64,000 nt of DNA from an uncultured Sulfitobacter sp. (GTDB lineage: Bacteria > Pseudomonadota > Alphaproteobacteria > Rhodobacterales > Rhodobacteraceae): positions 240,189 to 304,188 of the forward strand of contig NZ_CANMFS010000005.1 of the NCBI RefSeq assembly GCF_947497275.1, given 5' to 3'. Below are positions 17,983 to 27,332 of this stretch, in pieces; position 1 is the first letter of the stretch, and each line of letters opens with the position of its first letter. The notes below the pieces were generated by a model. That model saw nothing but the letters and a program-made list of their open reading frames with translations, did no database searches and was not told the DNA's origin. The translations under genes and the position numbers were made by a program.

Positions 17983-18188
17983 GGCAATCCCCGTTATTGC
18001 ACAACAGGTAAACTGCCAGCCTGCGAAGGCCAGCGTCTTTTGGTCAGCGGCGCGGCAAAGTTGCACTGGTCAGTGCGGATGGCGCACCTATTTCATCACC
18101 CGAGAAGACATCGGATGTGCATATTCTCAAACCTGGTGCAGTTGTGCTGGGTTTCGTCGGCACCTGCGCAACAGCGAAAGAAATTAAA

Positions 18189-18653
18189 ATGAAATTAAGT
18201 CCCGATTGGGAATACGTCTCCGATACCGTGATGGGCGGCGTTTCTACCGGAGAAGTGACGCACCGACCCGTTGCGGGGCGTCCTGCCGCGCGGCTGACCG
18301 GCGCAGTGTCGCTCGACAACAACGGCGGCTTCATCCAGATGGCTTTCGATGTCGCGGACGGTCAGACGGTCGACGCTTCTGTATGGGAAGGCATCGAATT
18401 CGAGGTGCGCGGCAACGCGGCGACGTACGAAATGCGCCTGCGAACGGACCAGCTCGCGCGCCCGTGGCAGTCCTTTCGCGCCGCCTTCGATGCCCCCACC
18501 GAGTGGTCAGTCCGGCGTCTGCCGTTCGATATATTCGAGCCGCACCGGACAGATGTCCGTTTCGATTCTGCGCGCTTGCGACGGATCGGAGTTCTGGCGA
18601 TCGGTTCGGAAATGGAGGCCGATATCGCGATTTGCGAAACTCGGTTTTATTGA
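18189..18653 (+). CDS. CIA30 / NDUFAF1-domain protein
   Basis: The 154 residues begin MKLSPDWEYVSDTVMGGVSTG, the D-x-VMGGVS mark of the CIA30 domain, named for the mitochondrial complex I assembly factor. IEFEVRGNAATYEMRLRTD and FFRAAFDAP-like strands (here SFRAAFDAP) complete the galactose-binding-like beta fold. Bacterial roles are not established. A GTG at 18117 would add 24 residues that look weakly like a signal peptide; I prefer the later ATG because it matches the domain start. It is divergent from the ABC operon and precedes the ABC1 kinase gene by 50 bases. Confidence 0.75.
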   Translation: MKLSPDWEYVSDTVMGGVSTGEVTHRPVAGRPAARLTGAVSLDNNGGFIQMAFDVADGQTVDASVWEGIEFEVRGNAATYEMRLRTDQLARPWQSFRAAFDAPTEWSVRRLPFDIFEPHRTDVRFDSARLRRIGVLAIGSEMEADIAICETRFY

Positions 18654-18703
18654 GCAGTTTCAATCGTCAATAGTCAGTATTGAATGTAAAGGATGAGGCG
18701 GAA

Positions 18704-20017
18704 ATGACCGATGCGCGCAGCAAGGGAATGGCGGTGCCGTCAAGCCGCATCGGCCGGCTCACGCGCCTTGGCTCGATGACAGCTGGAATTGCGGGAAACA
18801 TGGCGCTTGGCGGGGCGGCGCAACTTGGCCGGGGTCAGCGACCGACCTGGCGCGGCCTGCTGCTGACACCATCCAACGTTACCCGGATCGCGGATCAACT
18901 CGCGAAAATGCGCGGTGCCGCGATGAAAATCGGGCAATTGATCTCGATGGATACAGGGGATGTTTTGCCCCCTGAACTGGCCCAGATCATGGCGCGCCTG
19001 CGCGACGATGCGTATTTCATGCCCCCGGCACAGCTGAAGAAAGTGCTCGCGGCGCAATGGCCCGCCAACTGGCTGCGCGCTTTCGCGCGGTTCAATGTCC
19101 ATCCGATTGCGGCAGCCTCCATCGGCCAGGTTCATCGGGCGGTGCTCAGGGACGGGCGCGACATGGCCGTCAAAGTACAATATCCCGGTGTGGTGCGCAG
19201 CATCGACAGTGACGTGGCCAATGTCGGTACGCTGATCCGCATGTCAGGTCTGTTGCCGAAAGGGATCTCCCTCGATCCCTATCTTGAAGAGGCGGCCCGA
19301 CAGCTGCATGAGGAAACAGACTATGCGCTCGAAGCGCAGCATCTGACCCGCTTTGCGACGTTGCTCAAGGATGCCGAAGGGTTCGTGCTGCCGCAGGTCT
19401 ATCCCGATTGGACGACGCCAGCGGTCCTGTCGATGCAATTCATCGAGGGTGCCCCGATCGAGACTGCCGCAGACGCATCGCAAGAAGAACGCGATCTGAT
19501 CATGGCCCGCCTCGTGGATCTGACGCTCAGAGAATTGTTTCAATTCAGATTGATGCAGACTGACCCTAATTTTGCGAACTATCGTTATCTGGCAAGCACG
19601 GGCGACATCGTGCTGCTGGATTTCGGTGCGACCCGCAAGATCGGCGCTGAGATTTCACAGCATTATCGGACGCTCCTTAAATCCGGTTTGAACGGTGACC
19701 GAAAGGCGGTCGAGGAAGCCGCTGAGGATTTGGGATTTTTGGACGATTCCGTTAGTCCCGATCACAAAGAGCGTGTGCTGCGCCTGATCATGTTTGCTTT
19801 CGATGCGCTGCGCGAGCCGAAGTTCGACTTCGCCGATACCTCGCTTAGTCGCCGGATGCAGCAGGAGGGCGAGGCGCTTGCGCATGACGGGTTCGTACCG
19901 CCGATTGTTCCGATAGACGTCCTGTATCTGCAACGTAAGATCGCCGGGATGTTCCTGCTTGGTGCGCGTTTGCGCGCCAAACTACCAGTCGCGGAAATCC
20001 TTTTCAGGCATCTGTGA
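18704..20017 (+). CDS. ABC1/UbiB-family atypical kinase
   Basis: Member of the UbiB/COQ8 family, ATPases that support ubiquinone synthesis. The 437 residues show the KxGQ motif (RGAAMKIGQLISMD), the alanine-rich loop AAASIGQVHRA, the lysine strand MAVKVQYPGV, EETDYALEAQ, the catalytic loop LMQTDPNFANYRY and the LLDFGATRK metal site. It is the short form without the C-terminal membrane helices of UbiB, closer to the ADCK3/AarF branch. The ATG at 18704 follows an AGGCGG ribosome site. Confidence 0.85.
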   Translation: MTDARSKGMAVPSSRIGRLTRLGSMTAGIAGNMALGGAAQLGRGQRPTWRGLLLTPSNVTRIADQLAKMRGAAMKIGQLISMDTGDVLPPELAQIMARLRDDAYFMPPAQLKKVLAAQWPANWLRAFARFNVHPIAAASIGQVHRAVLRDGRDMAVKVQYPGVVRSIDSDVANVGTLIRMSGLLPKGISLDPYLEEAARQLHEETDYALEAQHLTRFATLLKDAEGFVLPQVYPDWTTPAVLSMQFIEGAPIETAADASQEERDLIMARLVDLTLRELFQFRLMQTDPNFANYRYLASTGDIVLLDFGATRKIGAEISQHYRTLLKSGLNGDRKAVEEAAEDLGFLDDSVSPDHKERVLRLIMFAFDALREPKFDFADTSLSRRMQQEGEALAHDGFVPPIVPIDVLYLQRKIAGMFLLGARLRAKLPVAEILFRHL

Positions 20018-20121
20018 AATTTGTAGCGCGGTCGTACGGAAAGCCGCATCAGCGGGGCGCGGCAAACCGTTTACCTTTGTCTCGACGAATGGTAACATAT
20101 GAACAATTAGCGATATAGAAT

Positions 20122-20141
20122 TTGGTTGACATATCAACTAA
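20122..20141. promoter_or_regulatory. Inverted repeat, probable MarR operator
   Basis: TTGGTTGA (20122-20129) and TCAACTAA (20134-20141) are complementary at seven of eight positions around a four-base spacer. The centre GTTGA-N4-TCAAC is perfect. It lies 19 bases before the MarR start codon and downstream of a possible TATAGA -10 box, the position of an autoregulatory MarR site. Confidence 0.6.
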
Positions 20142-20159
20142 ATACTGCAAAAAACAGCT

Positions 20160-20630
20160 ATGAGCGACACGAATGGAAAAGAGCTGTTGGCCGGGCACCT
20201 TACGTCTTTCATGACGTTTCGGCTTGCGCGCGCGCACAATAAGCTGAATGCGCAGATATCTCATTACCTTCGAATCTATTCCGATATCGGTCTCGTAGAC
20301 TGGCGTGTCTTGCGCCTGCTCGAAGCGATGGGCGATACCACGATGTCGCAACTGTCGCGGCTGCTTCAGATGGACAAGGGACAGCTAAGCCGTAAGATCC
20401 GCGGATTGGTGGAGCGCAAGCTGGTGACAAGCCGGGTCGATCAGGTCGACAGCCGCCAGCAAATCCTGCGCATCGACGAGGCGGGACGGCAGCTTGTCAG
20501 AGATATTCTTCCGAAGGTGCAGGAGCGACAGCGACTGTTGGTCGAGGGCATTTCGCAGGCTGATCTGGAAGTTTTCTTAGAAGTTCTGGCAAAGATCGAC
20601 GCAGCATCGGAAACGCGCGATCCGCTCTAG
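20160..20630 (+). CDS. MarR-family transcriptional regulator
   Basis: A 156-residue winged helix regulator. N-terminal dimer helix FMTFRLARAHNKLNAQISHYL, DNA-reading part TTMSQLSRLLQMDKGQLSRKIRGLVERKLV, and the wing VDQVDSRQQILRIDEAG with the conserved D-x-R turn. It probably binds the palindrome just upstream and controls itself. It is convergent with the SDR/Hyu operon (44 bases between stops), so it may or may not control that operon. No clear ribosome site precedes the ATG. Confidence 0.9.
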   Translation: MSDTNGKELLAGHLTSFMTFRLARAHNKLNAQISHYLRIYSDIGLVDWRVLRLLEAMGDTTMSQLSRLLQMDKGQLSRKIRGLVERKLVTSRVDQVDSRQQILRIDEAGRQLVRDILPKVQERQRLLVEGISQADLEVFLEVLAKIDAASETRDPL

Positions 20631-20674
20631 CGATGCTGCGCAATCTTGGCCCCACCTGGCGGCAGGATACTTCG

Positions 20675-21523
20675 TCAGCTCTTTTTGGAATCGTCGATGA
20701 CGTTCATATTGGCAAGCCCGGAGTTGCCCAGATCGACGCCCGCGAAAGGACCGCCGTGACGCATATGGCTTGGATCCTGCGGATCCATCGGCGGCTCGTT
20801 CTCCAGCACCTCTTCGGCGAACACCTCCGCGTTGTCCTTCGGGCGATAGCCGATAAAGTGCGCGTTTGCGTTGTCCACAGGCGCGCGGTCGTTGTCGGAC
20901 ACGCCGTAGATGATGGCGAAACCGGTTACGGGGGTGTCAATGCAGCGGGTGACAAGCTGGATCAGGTCGTCATAGCTGAGCCAGGATCCCAATGCGCGGG
21001 CATTGTTGACCTGAGCACAGGACAGGATGCGCATGTGCACGCTTTCAAGCCCGCGCTTTTCCCAGTACATCCGGCCCAGATCCTCGGTAAAGCATTTGGC
21101 AAGGCCGTAGAACGTGTCTGGGCGGTGGGGAACGTCGGTGCCGATAAATTCGTTCTTTGGGTACATGCCGACCGCGTGGATGGACGAGGCATAGACCACC
21201 CGGCGCACACCGTGGCGGTAAGCGGCCTCCCATACGTTGTACGAGCCGACGAAGTTCGGTCCGAGCAACTGCTCGAACGGACCTTCGTCCACGAAAGCGC
21301 CCATGTGAACGACCATTTCGGCACCCTCGATCACTTCCATCATGGCGTCGAAACTGGCCAGATCAGCCTGCTTGTACGTCTCGCCGGGATAAAGCGTAGC
21401 GGGCTGCTCCGCAATGTCTGTGGATACGAGCGTTTCGCACATGTTCGCAAGCGGTTCGCGCAGATAGGAGCCAAGGCGACCTGCCGCACCGGTGAGAACG
21501 ATTTTCTTAAGTTTTCTGGTCAT
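20675..21523 (-). CDS. NAD-dependent epimerase/dehydratase, uronate-dehydrogenase-like
   Basis: Extended short-chain dehydrogenase of 282 residues. It has the NAD fold VLTGAAGRLGSYLREPL, the VVHMGAF strand, the YASSIHAVGMYPKNE active segment and a catalytic YGLAKCFTEDLGRMY (Tyr-x3-Lys). The overall pattern, including GxYNxxEAAxxHGVRRVVxASS and GYRPKDNAEVFAEE, is that of uronate dehydrogenases, which oxidise galacturonate or glucuronate to the aldarolactone. Its neighbours are not uronate genes, so the substrate is open. The ATG at 21523 has a GAAAGG ribosome site; it lies 26 bases after hyuB in the same operon. Confidence 0.7.
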   Translation of the reverse strand: MTRKLKKIVLTGAAGRLGSYLREPLANMCETLVSTDIAEQPATLYPGETYKQADLASFDAMMEVIEGAEMVVHMGAFVDEGPFEQLLGPNFVGSYNVWEAAYRHGVRRVVYASSIHAVGMYPKNEFIGTDVPHRPDTFYGLAKCFTEDLGRMYWEKRGLESVHMRILSCAQVNNARALGSWLSYDDLIQLVTRCIDTPVTGFAIIYGVSDNDRAPVDNANAHFIGYRPKDNAEVFAEEVLENEPPMDPQDPSHMRHGGPFAGVDLGNSGLANMNVIDDSKKS

Positions 21524-21549
21524 GTCGGGGCCTTTCATTCAGAGGGGGG

Positions 21550-23250
21550 CTAGATGTCTTCGCCCGCGCGGATCGCGCGCTGGACGTCTGCGATGTCAGC
21601 GGCGTTCAGGCCGTAATCCTGGGCGGCGCTTTGCGCTGTGATGTAGCCGCGCGCAAGGTCGCGTTTGATTTCCTGCTGCTCGCGCTCGGACGCGCTGCCG
21701 TAGCCTGCGCCGCCCGGAAAGGCCATCAGGACGCGCCGTTCCGCCGGGACGCGTTGGCGGCCCTTGCCTTTCATCGGGGTGCCGTCGTCCAGTGCGATCG
21801 TCGTCGGCGCGCCGGCACCGCCACCACGACGCCCGCGCGCCGGATGGTTTACACGGTCGAACATGGCGGAGAGATCAAATTCGTATCCTGACCGCGCGCC
21901 GACCTCCATGTACTGGCCCAGTCCGCCGCGTTGCTTGCCAGTGCCACCGGATCCGGCGCGCAACTCCTTACGCCAGATGATGACCGGGCCTGCGTGTTCG
22001 GTTGCCTCGACGGGCATCGTCATCACCCCCGAGGGGAACGCCGTCGCATTCAGCCCGTCGACGGTTGGCCGCGCACCCGAGCCGCCCGAGTTGAAGGTCA
22101 GCACCTCGACACGGCGCGCGCCCTCGGCGGCGTGTGCAGTGGGACGCAGGGACATCTGAAAATTGCACAGGCATCCCGCGCCTTCGGCGGGTACCAGATC
22201 CGGCAGCAACTGGTCCAATGCGGCGTAGACCGTATCGGGGACAAAGTGCCCGACGATATGGCGCAAGGCGACAGGGGCGGGATGCAGCGCGTGCACGATG
22301 GTGTTTTCCTCCGCCGCAATCTCGAAAGGTGCAAGCGATGCCGCATTGTTGGGAATTTCCGGTGCAATCGCGCATTTGAGCGCGTAGCAAGCGTAGGCCT
22401 TGGTATAGACCAGCGGACAGTTGATACCCTTGGGGTCCAGACCGGAAGAGCCCGAAAAATCCGAAAGGATGCGGGTTTCCTCGATCGTCAGTTTGACACG
22501 CAGGGTGATCGGCGCGGCAAATCCGTCGACCGTCATCTCGCCGTTGGCGCTGCCACGGGGAAGGGCGGCGATCCGCTCAAGCGTTGCGCGGCGCGAGTTT
22601 TCAAGAATGAAGCCGGAAATGCCGCCCAGATCGTCGAGCGTGAATTCCCGCATCATGTCGATTAGGCGGCGGTGGCCGATCTCGTTACAGGTGGCCAGCG
22701 CATAGAGATCCCCGATCAATTGATCCGGCTCGCGCACATTGCCGCGCAAAATGGCGATGAGCGTCGCGTCGACCGTGCCGGCATCGACAAAGCGCATGAT
22801 CGGGATGTGAATACCTTCCTCGTACACGCTGTTGCCGTCTGCGCCGAAACCACGCCCGCCCACATCGACCACATGCGCGGTACAGGCAAAGAACCCGACT
22901 AGAGCGCCGTTGTGAAACGATGGTGTGACCATGGTGAAATCATGCAGGTGGCCGGTACCTTCCCAAGGATCGTTGGTAAGGTACACATCACCTTCACGGA
23001 TGTTGTCGCGCCCGATGCGGCGGATGAAATGCGGCACTGCGTCAGCCATTGCGTTGACGTGACCGGGGGTGCCGGTAACCGCCTGCGCCAACATGCGCCC
23101 CTGCGCATCGTAGACACCTGCGGAGAGATCACCGGCCTCACGTACGGACGTCGAAAAAGCCGTGCGCACGAGCGCCTGCGCCTGTTCCTCTACCACCGAA
23201 ATGAGGCGGTTCCACATGACCTGATAGGCGACGTTGGAATGTTGGGCCAT
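21550..23250 (-). CDS. Hydantoinase B / oxoprolinase family protein
   Basis: The 566-residue partner of HyuA in ATP-dependent hydantoinase, oxoprolinase or acetophenone-carboxylase-type enzymes. Landmarks: VMWNRLISVVEEQAQALVRTAFS, VREAGDLSAGVYDAQGRMLAQAVTGTPGH, VYLTNDPWEGTGHLHDF, a GRGGGxxGAPT segment near the end, and CxLxNFQM-like (CLCNFQM). The ATG at 23250 has an AAAGGA ribosome site and lies four bases after the hyuA stop, so the two are translated together. The substrate within the family cannot be read from sequence. Confidence 0.9.
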   Translation of the reverse strand: MAQHSNVAYQVMWNRLISVVEEQAQALVRTAFSTSVREAGDLSAGVYDAQGRMLAQAVTGTPGHVNAMADAVPHFIRRIGRDNIREGDVYLTNDPWEGTGHLHDFTMVTPSFHNGALVGFFACTAHVVDVGGRGFGADGNSVYEEGIHIPIMRFVDAGTVDATLIAILRGNVREPDQLIGDLYALATCNEIGHRRLIDMMREFTLDDLGGISGFILENSRRATLERIAALPRGSANGEMTVDGFAAPITLRVKLTIEETRILSDFSGSSGLDPKGINCPLVYTKAYACYALKCAIAPEIPNNAASLAPFEIAAEENTIVHALHPAPVALRHIVGHFVPDTVYAALDQLLPDLVPAEGAGCLCNFQMSLRPTAHAAEGARRVEVLTFNSGGSGARPTVDGLNATAFPSGVMTMPVEATEHAGPVIIWRKELRAGSGGTGKQRGGLGQYMEVGARSGYEFDLSAMFDRVNHPARGRRGGGAGAPTTIALDDGTPMKGKGRQRVPAERRVLMAFPGGAGYGSASEREQQEIKRDLARGYITAQSAAQDYGLNAADIADVQRAIRAGEDI

Positions 23251-23254
23251 CGGT

Positions 23255-25333
23255 TCAATCCTTTGCGGTGATGTCGATGCAGCCATCGGGTTGACGGATC
23301 GCGCGGCGCGAGGTGGGCAGGATGATCGTCGTCTCGTCTTCGGTGAGGGCGGCGGGGCCGTTCACGGTCTGCCCGGTTTTCATTCTGTTGCGCAGAACTA
23401 CTTGCGCCTCCGCGAACTCTTGTCGCGCAGGATCGAAAAGGCTGCGGGACGTGTGCGACGTCGCCGGCGCGCCGGGGGCCGCCTCGCGTACCTGTGCGAC
23501 GCTGTCAGGTTCGGTGGTCGCGTTAACGGACCAGACGGTGATTTCGACGTCCAGCCCGGCAACGGGCCGTCCGAACAGGCGCGTGTAATCCTCGTTGAAC
23601 AGCCGGTCAAAGACGACGGCATCGGGCGCCATCGCCTGCGCTTCGGTCAGAATGATCGGGATTTCCCAACCTTGGCCCTTGTAGCGCATGTAGACCTTGA
23701 ATTCGCTCAGGATTGGCGCGTCGGGTGCGCAGGTGCGCACGAACCCCTGCGCCTCTTCGCGCAGTTCGGTCAGCAATGTAACGATGCGCGCGGGATCAAA
23801 GCCCGCCAAAGTCATATAGACCGAGCGGTTCGCTTCGAAGCTGAAGGGGGCGCGCAGAAAGCCGATAGCGGACCCGACACCGGCGCCCGGCGGCACCAGC
23901 AAACGATTTACGCCCAGCTTTTCGCACAACCGTCCCGCGTGCAGGGGCGCGGCCCCTCCGAAAGCGATCATGGTATACCCGCCTAGATCCTCGCCGTTCT
24001 CCACCGCATGGACCCGCGCTGCGTTGGCCATGTTTTCGTCCACCACCTCTGCCAGACCGAAGGCGGCGGTGGTGGCGTCCATCTCCAACGTGTCGCCGAT
24101 TTCATTGGTCAGCGCCGTTTCCGACGCGGCGGGGTCGAGCGGGATGGTGCCGCCTGCGAAATTGTCGGGGTCTAGTTTGCCCAACACCAGATCGGCGTCC
24201 GTGACCGCAGGGCGTATACCGCCGCGACCGTAGCAGGCGGGGCCGGGCTCCGATCCGGCACTCTCCGGTCCGACCCGGATCTGTCGCATCGCATCGACGG
24301 AGCCAAGCGAGCCGCCCCCCGCGCCGATCTCGACCATGTCGATTACGGGGATGGAAATGGGCATTCCCGATCCTTTCTTGAACCGGTAGGTTCGTGCGAC
24401 TTCGAAAACGCGCGATGTCTTGGGCGTTTGGTCGCGGATCAGGCAAATCTTGGCAGTGGTGCCGCCCATATCAAAGCTCAGGACCTTGTCCAGCCCGTAG
24501 CGCGCGGCGATATGTGCCGCGAAAACGGCACCACCCGCCGGGCCGGATTCGACCAGCCGCACCGGGAATTCCGCCGCACTCTCGATCGATATGATGCCGC
24601 CCCCAGAGTGCATCAGGAAGACCGGACACCGTACGTCCTCGTCGTGCAATCGGCCACGCAGACGGTCAAGATAGCTCTTCATCAGCGGCTTGATGTAGGC
24701 GTTGGCGACCACGGTGTTGAACCGTTCGTACTCGCGCATCTGCGGCGAAACCTCGCTCGACAGCGAGATCATCACATTGGGCATGCGGTCGCGCAGCACG
24801 TCGCGGACCAGCCGCTCGTGCGCGTCGTTGAGATAACTATGGATCAGGCCGACGGCGACACTCTCGAACCCCGCCCGCGCGATGGTGTCGACGACCGGTT
24901 CGATGTCCGTGCGGGTCAACGGCACCAGTTCAGCGCCGGTCGCGTCCATCCGCCCCGGCACCGTAAATCGCATCTGGCGCGGCAGCAGTGGTGCGGGCAG
25001 TTGCAGGTTCAGGTCGTATTGCTCGAACCGCGACTCAGTGCGCATTTCGATCACATCGCGGAAGCCTTCGGTGGTGATCAGCGCGGTTTTCGCCCCGCGC
25101 CGCTCGATCAGCGCGTTCGTTGCCAGCGTTGTGCCGTGAATGATCTGGCCGATGTCCGCCGCCGCGATTCCGGCTTTGGTGCAAACCTGATGCATCCCGT
25201 CGATGATCGCGTTTTCGGGCGCGGCATAGGTGGTCAGCACCTTGGTGCTGTACCGGTCATCGCCGGATTCAAGAACCACGTCGGTAAATGTACCGCCAAT
25301 ATCGACGCCAAGCCGGATAGAGGGTGAGGCCAT
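23255..25333 (-). CDS. Hydantoinase A / oxoprolinase family protein
   Basis: ATP-using subunit of the HyuA/HyuB enzyme, which opens lactam rings such as N-methylhydantoin or 5-oxoproline. The 692 residues begin with the actin-like phosphate loop GVDIGGTFTDVVLES. They include GTTLATNALIERRGAKTALITT, SSEVSPQMREYERFNTVVANAYI, the second ATP motif SFDMGGTTAKICLI and GGAAPLHAGRLCEKLG. Downstream HyuB and the upstream acetyltransferase and FAD oxidase genes share its strand with small gaps. The closest function, hydantoinase versus oxoprolinase, is not decided. Confidence 0.9.
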   Translation of the reverse strand: MASPSIRLGVDIGGTFTDVVLESGDDRYSTKVLTTYAAPENAIIDGMHQVCTKAGIAAADIGQIIHGTTLATNALIERRGAKTALITTEGFRDVIEMRTESRFEQYDLNLQLPAPLLPRQMRFTVPGRMDATGAELVPLTRTDIEPVVDTIARAGFESVAVGLIHSYLNDAHERLVRDVLRDRMPNVMISLSSEVSPQMREYERFNTVVANAYIKPLMKSYLDRLRGRLHDEDVRCPVFLMHSGGGIISIESAAEFPVRLVESGPAGGAVFAAHIAARYGLDKVLSFDMGGTTAKICLIRDQTPKTSRVFEVARTYRFKKGSGMPISIPVIDMVEIGAGGGSLGSVDAMRQIRVGPESAGSEPGPACYGRGGIRPAVTDADLVLGKLDPDNFAGGTIPLDPAASETALTNEIGDTLEMDATTAAFGLAEVVDENMANAARVHAVENGEDLGGYTMIAFGGAAPLHAGRLCEKLGVNRLLVPPGAGVGSAIGFLRAPFSFEANRSVYMTLAGFDPARIVTLLTELREEAQGFVRTCAPDAPILSEFKVYMRYKGQGWEIPIILTEAQAMAPDAVVFDRLFNEDYTRLFGRPVAGLDVEITVWSVNATTEPDSVAQVREAAPGAPATSHTSRSLFDPARQEFAEAQVVLRNRMKTGQTVNGPAALTEDETTIILPTSRRAIRQPDGCIDITAKD

Positions 25334-25381
25334 GAGTATTTCCAGTCTTTCGATGTGCTGCCGGTTTCTGCGCGCGTGCGA

Positions 25382-25828
25382 TCAGATCTTGATGTCGTAG
25401 GTCAGCCACTGTGTACGTGTTGCCATCTTGTCGTATAGCGCCCGGGCGCGGTAATTATCGTCTGCCGTGATCCATCGGATCAAACTCCAACCGCGCCGCT
25501 CGCCCTCGGTCCTGAGTGCGTCGATCAGCGCGGCGGCAGCCCCGCTGCCGCGGGCCTGCGGATCGACGAAAAGATCGTCGAGAAATCCGCCCGTCGCCGC
25601 CGCGAGAGGGCGCGCAAAGGGGCGATAATGGGCAAGCCCGATGACTTTACCTTTCGCGTCCTGCGCAATGAGACCGCAAGTCTGGTGATCTGCGTCGTGC
25701 AGCCATCCCCAAACGGTGTCCCGCATCGGCTGGTCCTGCACAACCCCGTAGAATTGCGCGTAGCCCTCATAGAGCCGGTTCCAGTGCTCGAAGTCGTTTT
25801 TCGCTACGGGGCGTGTGGTGACCGTCAT
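25382..25828 (-). CDS. GNAT-family N-acetyltransferase
   Basis: A 148-residue single GNAT domain. Acetyl-CoA binding motif A reads LDDLFVDPQARGSGAAAALIDALRTEGERRG, and motif B is WITADDNYRARALYDKMATRTQWLTYDI. It acetylates a small amine or a protein N-terminus; the substrate is unknown. It sits in the operon between the FAD oxidase and hyuA (48-base gap), so an amine produced in this pathway is a plausible target. Confidence 0.88.
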   Translation of the reverse strand: MTVTTRPVAKNDFEHWNRLYEGYAQFYGVVQDQPMRDTVWGWLHDADHQTCGLIAQDAKGKVIGLAHYRPFARPLAAATGGFLDDLFVDPQARGSGAAAALIDALRTEGERRGWSLIRWITADDNYRARALYDKMATRTQWLTYDIKI

Positions 25829-25900
25829 CGTGGCATCCTTTCGCGGCGGGCTGGGTTTAGGGCATCATTGCCGTCCGGCCCTGTCAATATCCAAAACTGC

Positions 25901-25934
25901 CTGCGGGCTTCGAACTGCGGGCTTCGATCTGCGC
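25901..25934. repeat. Short 14-bp tandem repeat
   Basis: CTGCGGGCTTCGA plus one base occurs twice in a row (25901-25914, 25915-25928), and a partial third copy begins at 25929. It lies in the 115-base gap between the GNAT and FAD oxidase genes. No function is evident; slippage is enough to explain it. Confidence 0.6.
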
Positions 25935-25943
25935 GGGCGGCCG

Positions 25944-27140
25944 TCAGATTACCGCCGTTTCCAGAAAACTCTTTCCACGCAGCACCCGGTTTACATCGAA
26001 CGCGCGCAGGTCAAGGCTACGGTAGCCGCCAAAGGTAATCAGTTCGGCGATGCCGCGTCCCATGGCCGGGGCCTGTTGCAGGCCGTGGCCGGAAAAGCCG
26101 TTAACGAAAATGAAGTTTTCGCATTCTGCGGCGCGGCCCAGCAGCGCGTTCTGATCCAGCGTGTTGTAGGCGTAATGGCCGACCCATTCGTTGATTACCT
26201 TCACCGCCTCAAACTGCGGCACACGGGTGGCGACTGTGGGCCAGACCTTGTTCTCCCAAAGAGAATGATCGAAGTCGAAATCGTCAAAGGCGACGTCAGG
26301 ATCCGCATCCGGAGTGCAGCCCGCCATGTAGTATCTGCCGTCGGTACGAAAATGCACGCCCGAGGGATCGATGGTGAGTGGCAGATCCTGCTCCAGCGGG
26401 TGCGCGGCATCGAAGATAAAGGTGTAGCGCTTACGCGGAGCCACCGGGATTTCAAGCCCCGCCATCCGCGCCGTTGCCGCCGCGCGGGGGCCGGACGCGT
26501 TAACCAGTGTGCCGCAGGAAATGGCCGTCCTATCCGCCAACGTCACGCTTTCAACGCCCTGCGCGCCGCGCGTGATCGCGGTCACTTCACCGTGCAGGAA
26601 TTCGACACCGTTGCGCCGCCCCATGCGCTTGAACCAGTCGAACATCGTTCCCCCGTCGAAGTAGCCTTCGTTCACCGTGTTGTGGTTGCCGGCGACGATG
26701 TCGTCGAGATTGTAGAAAGGATAGGCGGAAGCGATTTCTTCGCGACCCATGTGGCGGGTGCCGGCCCCGAGTGATTCCTGTATTCTCTGTGCCTGCTTTA
26801 ATTCGGCTGCGAATTCGGACGTATCGGCAAGATACATATACCCGAAGTTCTGCAAAACGATTTTTGGCACTTCGGGATCACCGCCCATGAAATCGCGAAA
26901 GCTGTGGATGAATTCGGCACCGAATTGCGACACACGGATGTTCGCCTCGTTGCTGAACTGCTGGCGTATGCAACTGTTGGTGTGGGAGGTGGATGCAAGA
27001 GCGTAGGAGGGATCACGCTCGATCACGAGAACGGTGCCGTTGAAACTGTCGTCGCGGCTGAGCCACCAGGCAACGGACGCGCCATGCATTGCGCCACCGA
27101 TAATCACCACATCATAGGCCGAGCGGTTCGGGGTCGTCAT
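25944..27140 (-). CDS. FAD-dependent amine oxidoreductase (DadA/sarcosine oxidase type)
   Basis: The 398 residues have the FAD-binding VVIIGGAMHGASVAWWLSRDD at the N-terminus, ASTSHTNSCIRQQFSNEANIRVS after it, the NASGPRAAATARMAGLEIPV strand, and the C-terminal GFSGHGLQQAPAMGRGIAELI loop that contacts flavin. This is the DAO family of sarcosine, glycine and D-amino acid oxidases or dehydrogenases. The start is the ATG at 27140 (MTTPNRSAYD); a longer open frame continues upstream without homology. It is the first gene of the minus-strand operon with GNAT, HyuA, HyuB and the SDR, and diverges from the sigma factor gene across 192 bases. Confidence 0.85.
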   Translation of the reverse strand: MTTPNRSAYDVVIIGGAMHGASVAWWLSRDDSFNGTVLVIERDPSYALASTSHTNSCIRQQFSNEANIRVSQFGAEFIHSFRDFMGGDPEVPKIVLQNFGYMYLADTSEFAAELKQAQRIQESLGAGTRHMGREEIASAYPFYNLDDIVAGNHNTVNEGYFDGGTMFDWFKRMGRRNGVEFLHGEVTAITRGAQGVESVTLADRTAISCGTLVNASGPRAAATARMAGLEIPVAPRKRYTFIFDAAHPLEQDLPLTIDPSGVHFRTDGRYYMAGCTPDADPDVAFDDFDFDHSLWENKVWPTVATRVPQFEAVKVINEWVGHYAYNTLDQNALLGRAAECENFIFVNGFSGHGLQQAPAMGRGIAELITFGGYRSLDLRAFDVNRVLRGKSFLETAVI

Positions 27141-27332
27141 GGTCCGGGCCTTTCGCTGAAACGGATAGGCTGACGTAAACACAGGGCTAGTGCCATGCCC
27201 AGAAATATTTTTCCCATCGGTCCCGGTGTCCGGACAGACCGCATGTTTTGGCGCATTGGCAATCTGGCTATTTGACATTCCGCGCTGTTGCGTCACCCTG
27301 TAGGCTGTAGTGAATGGAGTTGTGCAGTTATC

